A stretch of 53,563 bases of DNA from Scatosoma sp045533485 (lineage in GTDB: Bacteria > Bacillota > Clostridia > Christensenellales > Borkfalkiaceae), in the NCBI GenBank assembly GCA_045533485.1, contig JAZSHX010000039.1:1-53563 (forward strand), given 5' to 3'. The position numbers and the translations under genes are program-made. Shown in pieces: positions 49,219 to 53,563 of this stretch (within the stretch, counting starts at the first letter, position 1; the number at the start of each line of letters is the position of its first letter). Under the pieces are notes generated by a model, which ran no database searches, was not told the DNA's origin, and saw only the letters and a program-made list of their open reading frames with translations.

Positions 49219-49247
49219 TTTACTTTTTTCTTCGTTTCGTGTATAAT
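49219..49247 (+). promoter_or_regulatory. Promoter abutting the ATG at 49254 (leaderless)
   Basis: TTTACT (49219-49224), 17 bp, TATAAT (49242-49247), then exactly six bases to ATG. No Shine-Dalgarno site fits between. Confidence 0.7.
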
Positions 49248-49253
49248 GTTCGT

Positions 49254-49508
49254 ATGAAAATTTGGGTAAAGCTGATAACAGACGGTAAAATTTGCAAACA
49301 AACGGTGTACGAAAAGGACGAACGCTTGACGTATTCGCACTTTTTTGATTATTTGGTGGAAATTTGCGACCAAATGGATATTCCCACGCCCGTTTTAACG
49401 AAAACGCACATTTTTAACTTTGCAAAATTTAACCACGTCAAATTTGTAGCCAGAGATTTTGTGGAAAGCTTGGGCTACGACCATTTATTTTTGGAACACA
49501 TGCTTTAA
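49254..49508 (+). CDS. 84-aa hypothetical protein upstream of an Lrp-type regulator
   Basis: A small soluble protein (MKIWVKLITDGKICKQTVYE start) with an alternating strand-helix pattern, no signal peptide and no recognisable motif. The gene lies 21 bp before the Lrp-type regulator and shares its transcript; the aminotransferase follows. The start is set by a promoter whose -10 box ends six bases earlier. It could belong to the same amino-acid metabolism unit, but no function can be read from the sequence. Confidence 0.75.
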   Translation: MKIWVKLITDGKICKQTVYEKDERLTYSHFFDYLVEICDQMDIPTPVLTKTHIFNFAKFNHVKFVARDFVESLGYDHLFLEHML

Positions 49509-49529
49509 GACAAACAAGGAGAAAATATT

Positions 49530-50021
49530 ATGACCACGCTTGAAAAGAACGTTTTAGACATTTTGACCACCGACGCGCGCATTTCCGCCAAGCAAATGGC
49601 GGCGATGTTTTCCGCTACGGAACAAGAAGTACTTGCAACGATTGAAAAATTAGAAAAAGACGGCGTACTTGTAAAGTACACCGCCATTATCAACAGTGAA
49701 AAAACGGAAAATTCGCTGGTGGAAGCGTTGATTGAAGTCAAGGTCAACCCCAAAAAGAAGGAAGGGTTTGACGGTATCGCTGCGCAAATTGCCGGTTTTG
49801 AAGAAGTGAAAGCCGTGTATCTTATGAGCGGTGCGTACGATTTGGCGGTGTTTTTACAAGATACGTCCCTGCAAAAGGTGGCGCGCTTTGTTTCCGAACG
49901 TATTTCCACGTTCGACGGCGTACTTTCCACCGCTACGCATTTTATCTTGAAAAAATACAAAATCGAAGGCGTTTTGACGGAAAAAGAAGGCGAAGATAAA
50001 CGCAATCAAATATGGGTATAA
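49530..50021 (+). CDS. Lrp/AsnC-family transcriptional regulator
   Basis: A 163-residue feast/famine regulator. The N-terminal winged HTH (residues 4-50, DARISAKQMAAMFSATEQEV) is followed by the RAM/AsnC ligand domain (VEALIEVKVNPKKKEGFDGI; AVYLMSGAYDLAVFLQ near 100), which normally binds an amino acid and drives octamer formation. The aminotransferase gene 12 bp downstream suggests it senses an amino acid handled by that enzyme. AAGGAG lies 9 nt before the ATG. Confidence 0.92.
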   Translation: MTTLEKNVLDILTTDARISAKQMAAMFSATEQEVLATIEKLEKDGVLVKYTAIINSEKTENSLVEALIEVKVNPKKKEGFDGIAAQIAGFEEVKAVYLMSGAYDLAVFLQDTSLQKVARFVSERISTFDGVLSTATHFILKKYKIEGVLTEKEGEDKRNQIWV

Positions 50022-50033
50022 GGACGAAATCGT

Positions 50034-51206
50034 ATGCGTAGTTTTATCAATACGAAAACTAAATTGTTAAAGCCCAGCGGTATCCGTAAGTTTTTTGATA
50101 TCGTGCAAACGACGGAAGGCGCAATTTCCTTGGGTGTGGGCGAGCCCGATTTCGTCACGCCTTGGAAGGTGCGGCGAGCGGCGATTACGTCCTTGCAACG
50201 CGGTTATACGCAATACACGGGCAACCGCGGTTTGCCGAAGCTTTTGCAGTTGATTTCCCGTTATTTGGACGAACGGTTTGCCCTGCAATTTGACCCTAAG
50301 CATATTCTTGTCACCGTCGGCGGCAGCGAAGCCATCGACCTTGCGCTTCGCGCTTGCGTGGAAAGCGGAGACGAAGTGCTTATCCCCGACCCTGCGTACG
50401 TTTCCTACGCACCGCTTGTTACGATGGCGGACGGGAAAGCGGTTGCCGTGGAATGCCGCGAAGAAGATAATTTCGTTTTGAAAGCCAAATATTTGGAAAA
50501 GGCGATTACGCCCAAAACCAAGGCGCTCATTTTGACCTATCCCAACAACCCCACGGGCGCGGTCATGGACAAAGCGGATTTGGAAGAAATTGCCAAAGTG
50601 GTGATAAAGCACGACTTGCTGGTGATTTCCGATGAAATTTACGCGGAGCTTACCTATGGGAAAAAGCACGAAAGCATCGTTTCGCTCCCCGGTATGCAAG
50701 AACGCACCGTATACGTCAGCGGTTTTTCCAAGGCGTTCGCTATGACGGGCTGGCGGTTGGGCTATGCTTGCGCGCCCAAGGAAATTGACGAAGCGATGTT
50801 CAAAATTCATCAATACGCGATTATGTGCGCGCCCATCACGTCGCAGTATGCGGCAATCGAAGCGCTCAACGACGGATTTAGCGACCATTTCGCGACGGTG
50901 GAAGAAATGCGAGATTCCTACGATATGCGCCGCAAGTTTGTGTTGAGCAGCTTACGCGATATCGGTTTCCATTGTTTTGAACCGCGCGGCGCGTTCTATG
51001 CGTTCCCGTCCGTGAAAAATACGGGGCTTTCAGGCGAAGAATTTGCCGAAGCGTTGCTTATGGAACAAAAAGTGGCGGTCGTGCCCGGCAGTGCGTTTGG
51101 GGATTTCGGCGCGAACAACGTGCGTCTTTCCTATGCGACAAGCATGACTTCGCTTGCCCGTGCGTTTGAAAAAATGGCGGATTTTATGAAAAAACGACAA
51201 AATTAA
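50034..51206 (+). CDS. Class I/II PLP-dependent aminotransferase
   Basis: A 390-residue fold-type I aminotransferase. Substrate-side GVGEPDFVTPW is near residue 38, YPNNPTGAVMD near 166 and SDEIYAELTYG near 202. The PLP lysine lies in SGFSKAFAMTGWRLGYA near residue 233, and the carboxylate-binding Arg in NVRLSYATS near 365. The group includes aspartate, alanine and aromatic or N-acetyl-diaminopimelate (PatA) transaminases. The substrate is not decided by sequence. Coupled with the Lrp-type gene (12-bp gap, AAGGAC site). Confidence 0.93.
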   Translation: MRSFINTKTKLLKPSGIRKFFDIVQTTEGAISLGVGEPDFVTPWKVRRAAITSLQRGYTQYTGNRGLPKLLQLISRYLDERFALQFDPKHILVTVGGSEAIDLALRACVESGDEVLIPDPAYVSYAPLVTMADGKAVAVECREEDNFVLKAKYLEKAITPKTKALILTYPNNPTGAVMDKADLEEIAKVVIKHDLLVISDEIYAELTYGKKHESIVSLPGMQERTVYVSGFSKAFAMTGWRLGYACAPKEIDEAMFKIHQYAIMCAPITSQYAAIEALNDGFSDHFATVEEMRDSYDMRRKFVLSSLRDIGFHCFEPRGAFYAFPSVKNTGLSGEEFAEALLMEQKVAVVPGSAFGDFGANNVRLSYATSMTSLARAFEKMADFMKKRQN

Positions 51207-51248
51207 GGTAAAATCATAAGGATTTTCTTGTAAAACGAGCAAAAAACA

Positions 51249-51277
51249 TTGACAAACCGCATAAAATACTATATAAT
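51249..51277 (+). promoter_or_regulatory. Consensus promoter of greA
   Basis: TTGACA (51249-51254), 17 bp, TATAAT (51272-51277). The leader to ATG 51468 is about 185 nt. Confidence 0.8.
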
Positions 51278-51298
51278 AAAGCTACAAAAGAAATGATG

Positions 51299-51367
51299 CC
51301 GTGACTTTTTGGAAGAAATAAAAAGGTCACGGTTGATTTTTGACGTTCCGCATCAAGCGGTTTTTTT
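51299..51367 (+). terminator. Two terminator-like hairpins in the greA leader
   Basis: First hairpin: CCGTGAC-TTTTT pairs with AAAAA-GGTCACGG (51299-51332), followed by TTGATTTTTG. Second: CCGC-ATCAA-GCGG (51348-51360), directly followed by T7. Both precede the ribosome site, so most transcripts may stop early. The second stem is only four base pairs. Confidence 0.5.
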
Positions 51368-51467
51368 CGCTTTCTACGCTTTTTTTTATGATAAGAGCAA
51401 GACGGGAAATTACAGCGCACAAAGCGAATACCGTAAATATAAAACGCAGGGAACAAAAGGAGTTTTT

Positions 51468-51938
51468 ATGGCTGAAAAGCAAATTTTCATGACGCAAAAA
51501 GGGTATAACGAAGCAAAAGAAAGATTGAAGTATCTGCAAACGGTGAAACGCCAAGAAATCGTGGATCGTATCAGCGAAGCAAGAAGCCACGGCGACTTGT
51601 CGGAAAATGCGGAATACGATGCGGCAAGAAACGAACAAGCGGCAAACGAAGGGGAAATTTTGGAACTTGATTACAAAATTAAAAACGCCGTGATCGTTGC
51701 GGAAACCAACGATCACTCTGTTGTACACGTTGGCTCTAAGGTGCGCGTTTTCGATGAAGATATGGACGAAGAAGAAGTGTACGAAATTACCGGTTCGACG
51801 GAAGCAGACGTTGTCAACAACAAAATTTCCAACGAATCGCCCGTAGGCGCGGCGCTTTTGAAACATAAGGTCGGCGACAGCGTAACCGTACACGCTCCCA
51901 ACGGCGATTATACGCTTGTTATCCGCGAAATTTTCTAA
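51468..51938 (+). CDS. greA: Transcription elongation factor GreA
   Basis: A 156-residue factor that enters the RNA polymerase secondary channel and stimulates cleavage of backtracked RNA. The N-terminal coiled coil has the acidic tip DLSENAEYDAARNEQ near residues 41-55. The C-terminal FKBP-like domain has VGSKVRVFDED and SPVGAALLKHKVGD. AAAGGAG lies 6 nt before the ATG. It precedes lysS by 60 bp, a common Firmicute order. Confidence 0.97.
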   Translation: MAEKQIFMTQKGYNEAKERLKYLQTVKRQEIVDRISEARSHGDLSENAEYDAARNEQAANEGEILELDYKIKNAVIVAETNDHSVVHVGSKVRVFDEDMDEEEVYEITGSTEADVVNNKISNESPVGAALLKHKVGDSVTVHAPNGDYTLVIREIF

Positions 51939-51998
51939 AACGGGCATACCAGGTACGCAACGAACGAAAGTAAAATAGAGAATTTAATGAGGTTTACT

Positions 51999-53501
51999 AT
52001 GCAAGAAAATATCACCGTAAACACCCAAAACGAAGAAGAACAGCTTATCGAACAGGCAAGGATTCGCCGTGAAAAGCTTGCAAAGCTTATCGGCGAAGGC
52101 AAAAACCCGTATGAACAAGTGAAATACGACGTAACTGCGCACTCGCAAGAAATCAAAGAAAATTTTGAAGCGTTTGAAGGCAAAACTGTTTCGCTTGCAG
52201 GCAGAATGATGTCGCGCCGTATTATGGGCAAGGCGTCCTTTTCGCATATCGCGGACAAGAGCGGCAGCATTCAAATTTACGTAACGCGCAACGATATCGG
52301 CGAAGAAAATTACGCTTCGTATAAAAAAGATTACGATATCGGCGACATTTTCGGGTTCAAGGGCTACGTTTTCAAAACGCAAACGGGCGAAGTTTCCGTG
52401 CACGTAACGGAAATCACGTTGCTTTGCAAATCCTTGTTGCCGTTGCCTGAAAAATACAACGGTTTGCAAGATAAGGATATGAAATATCGCTTGCGCCACT
52501 TGGATTTGATTATGAACAAGGACGTGCGCGACACTTTCCGCACGCGTTCGCTTATCTTAAAGGAAATCCGCGCGTACTTGGACGGGCTTGGCTATTTGGA
52601 AGTGGACACGCCTACCCTTTTGCCTTTGGAAATCGGCGCGGACGCAAGACCTTTCAAAACGCACCATAACGCACTCGATTTGGATATGTATATGCGTATC
52701 GAAACGGAGCTTTTCTTAAAGCGTTTGATTGTCGGCGGTATGGATAAAGTGTATGAAGTTGGCCGTATTTTCCGTAACGAAGGCATGGACGCTTACCACA
52801 ACCCCGAATTTACGTCGATTGAAATGTATCAAGCGTACAGCGATTATTTCGATATGATGGATTTGATTGAAGATTTGTACAAAACGGTTACCAAAAACGT
52901 TTGCGGTACGCTCGATATCAGCTATCAAGGTACGGAAATCCACATGGGCGACTGGACGCGCTTGACGATGGCGGAAGCGGTAAAAAAATACGCAGGCGTC
53001 GATTATAACGACTGGGCCACCGACGAAGACGCGCGCGCAGCGGCGGCAAGCTTAAACGTAGAGCTTGAACACGAAAACGCAACCAAGGGTTGGGTGCTTA
53101 TCGAATTGTTCGACGCGTTCGTAGAAGATAAGCTTATTCAGCCGACGGTGATTTACGATTATCCCGTGGAAAATTCCCCCTTGGCAAAGCGCAAGCCCTC
53201 GAACCCTGCGTTTACCGAACGTTTCGAATACTTCATTTGCGGTCACGAATTCGGCAACGCGTTCTCCGAATTGAACGACCCCATCGACCAGAAACAGCGT
53301 ATGGTAAAACAAGTGGAAGCAAAACGTGCGAAGGGCAACAACGAAGCGCAGGTAGATGAAGATTTCATCAACGCGCTTGAATACGGTTTGCCTCCCACAG
53401 GTGGGCTTGGTATGGGGCTTGACCGCTTCGTGATGCTGCTTACGGACAGCTCCACGATTCGCGACGTTATCCTTTTCCCCACGATGAAACCTAGAAAATA
53501 A
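51999..53501 (+). CDS. lysS: Lysyl-tRNA synthetase, class II
   Basis: A 500-residue class II enzyme charging tRNA-Lys. The OB-fold anticodon domain is near residues 60-165 (VSLAGRMMSRRIMGKASF). Motif 1 surrounds DTPTLLPLEIGADARPF, motif 2 is YEVGRIFRNEGMDAYHNPEFTS (near 250, Y to S) and motif 3 is GLGMGLDRFVMLL near 473. The start at 51999 is preferred because TGAGG lies 8 nt before it; the in-frame ATG at 51987 overlaps that site. A terminator follows. Confidence 0.97.
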   Translation: MQENITVNTQNEEEQLIEQARIRREKLAKLIGEGKNPYEQVKYDVTAHSQEIKENFEAFEGKTVSLAGRMMSRRIMGKASFSHIADKSGSIQIYVTRNDIGEENYASYKKDYDIGDIFGFKGYVFKTQTGEVSVHVTEITLLCKSLLPLPEKYNGLQDKDMKYRLRHLDLIMNKDVRDTFRTRSLILKEIRAYLDGLGYLEVDTPTLLPLEIGADARPFKTHHNALDLDMYMRIETELFLKRLIVGGMDKVYEVGRIFRNEGMDAYHNPEFTSIEMYQAYSDYFDMMDLIEDLYKTVTKNVCGTLDISYQGTEIHMGDWTRLTMAEAVKKYAGVDYNDWATDEDARAAAASLNVELEHENATKGWVLIELFDAFVEDKLIQPTVIYDYPVENSPLAKRKPSNPAFTERFEYFICGHEFGNAFSELNDPIDQKQRMVKQVEAKRAKGNNEAQVDEDFINALEYGLPPTGGLGMGLDRFVMLLTDSSTIRDVILFPTMKPRK

Positions 53502-53507
53502 GCAAGA

Positions 53508-53556
53508 AAACGCCGCTGTTCGACTGGAAAAATTCAGCCGAGACGGCGTTTTTTAT
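53508..53556 (+). terminator. Terminator of lysS
   Basis: AAAACGCCG pairs with CGGCGTTTTT, with CTG/CAG and TCGACT/AGCCGA pairing inside, followed by T-rich sequence at the window edge. Confidence 0.8.
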
Positions 53557-53563
53557 CCTTAGG

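Overview
This 53.6-kb window looks like chromosomal core DNA from a Gram-positive, Clostridia-like member of the Bacillota. The evidence is the gene content and its order: ruvC-ruvA, tig-clpP-clpX, lon-engB, a holB-like gene with ricT (yaaT), and metG-tatD-radical SAM-ksgA. Shine-Dalgarno sites are strong (GGAGG) and promoters are sigma-A-like, with TTGACA or TTTACT, a 17-bp spacer and TATAAT. Sporulation-lineage genes are present (spmA-spmB, a SpoIVFA/SpoIVFB-like pair, ricT, a PdaB-like deacetylase), so the organism is a spore-former or descends from one. No tRNA, rRNA, CRISPR array, transposase or integrase is visible. I could not assign a species.

Layout. 1-1.0 kb: ruvA (cut by the window edge) and ruvC. 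1.1-3.2 kb: a 58-aa amphipathic peptide behind a long structured leader, a 2[4Fe-4S] ferredoxin and a cysteine desulfurase. 3.4-5.5 kb: an EF-G-like GTPase. 5.6-8.1 kb: an AT-rich cassette (membrane protein, secreted protein, divergent Xre repressor) bounded by identical 57-bp direct repeats. 8.1-14.6 kb: an ABC exporter, then the operon metG-tatD-radical SAM-ksgA. 14.7-15.9 kb: spmA-spmB. 16.0-17.5 kb: a candidate small RNA, a small lipoprotein, and a transcribed gene-free stretch carrying a run of micro-ORFs. 17.6-20.8 kb: mreB-like, maf, ppx/gppA. 20.9-23.2 kb: related structured repeats, a HAD phosphatase and two half-size TauE/SafE permease genes. 23.2-26.6 kb: a very large surface lipoprotein. 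26.7-31 kb: mntP, an rsmF-like gene, a DEDD exonuclease and serS. 31.1-33.8 kb: a P-type ATPase. 33.8-37 kb: lon-engB. 37-42.2 kb: a Wzz-like protein; divergently, a delta-prime-like gene, ricT and the spoIVFA/B-like pair. 42.3-45.6 kb: tig-clpP-clpX. 45.7-53.5 kb: rqcH, a tandem-OB SSB-like protein, a PdaB-like deacetylase, a small hypothetical gene-Lrp-aminotransferase run, greA and lysS.

Most genes are housekeeping: DNA repair, translation, protein quality control (ClpXP, Lon, trigger factor, RqcH) and the envelope. The unexplained signals are mainly non-coding. (1) A roughly 105-125-nt structured element occurs at three loci with compensatory stem changes, two of them in leaders of exported or small proteins. 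(2) A promoter-to-terminator transcript of about 0.7 kb has no ordinary gene but a series of micro-ORFs, several with Shine-Dalgarno sites. (3) Five genes have a -10 box 6-7 nt before the ATG, which predicts leaderless mRNAs. (4) An 11-mer, GGCAGGTAYGC, is heavily over-represented and always lies in the sense direction of transcription. (5) A likely acquired cassette sits between identical terminator repeats.
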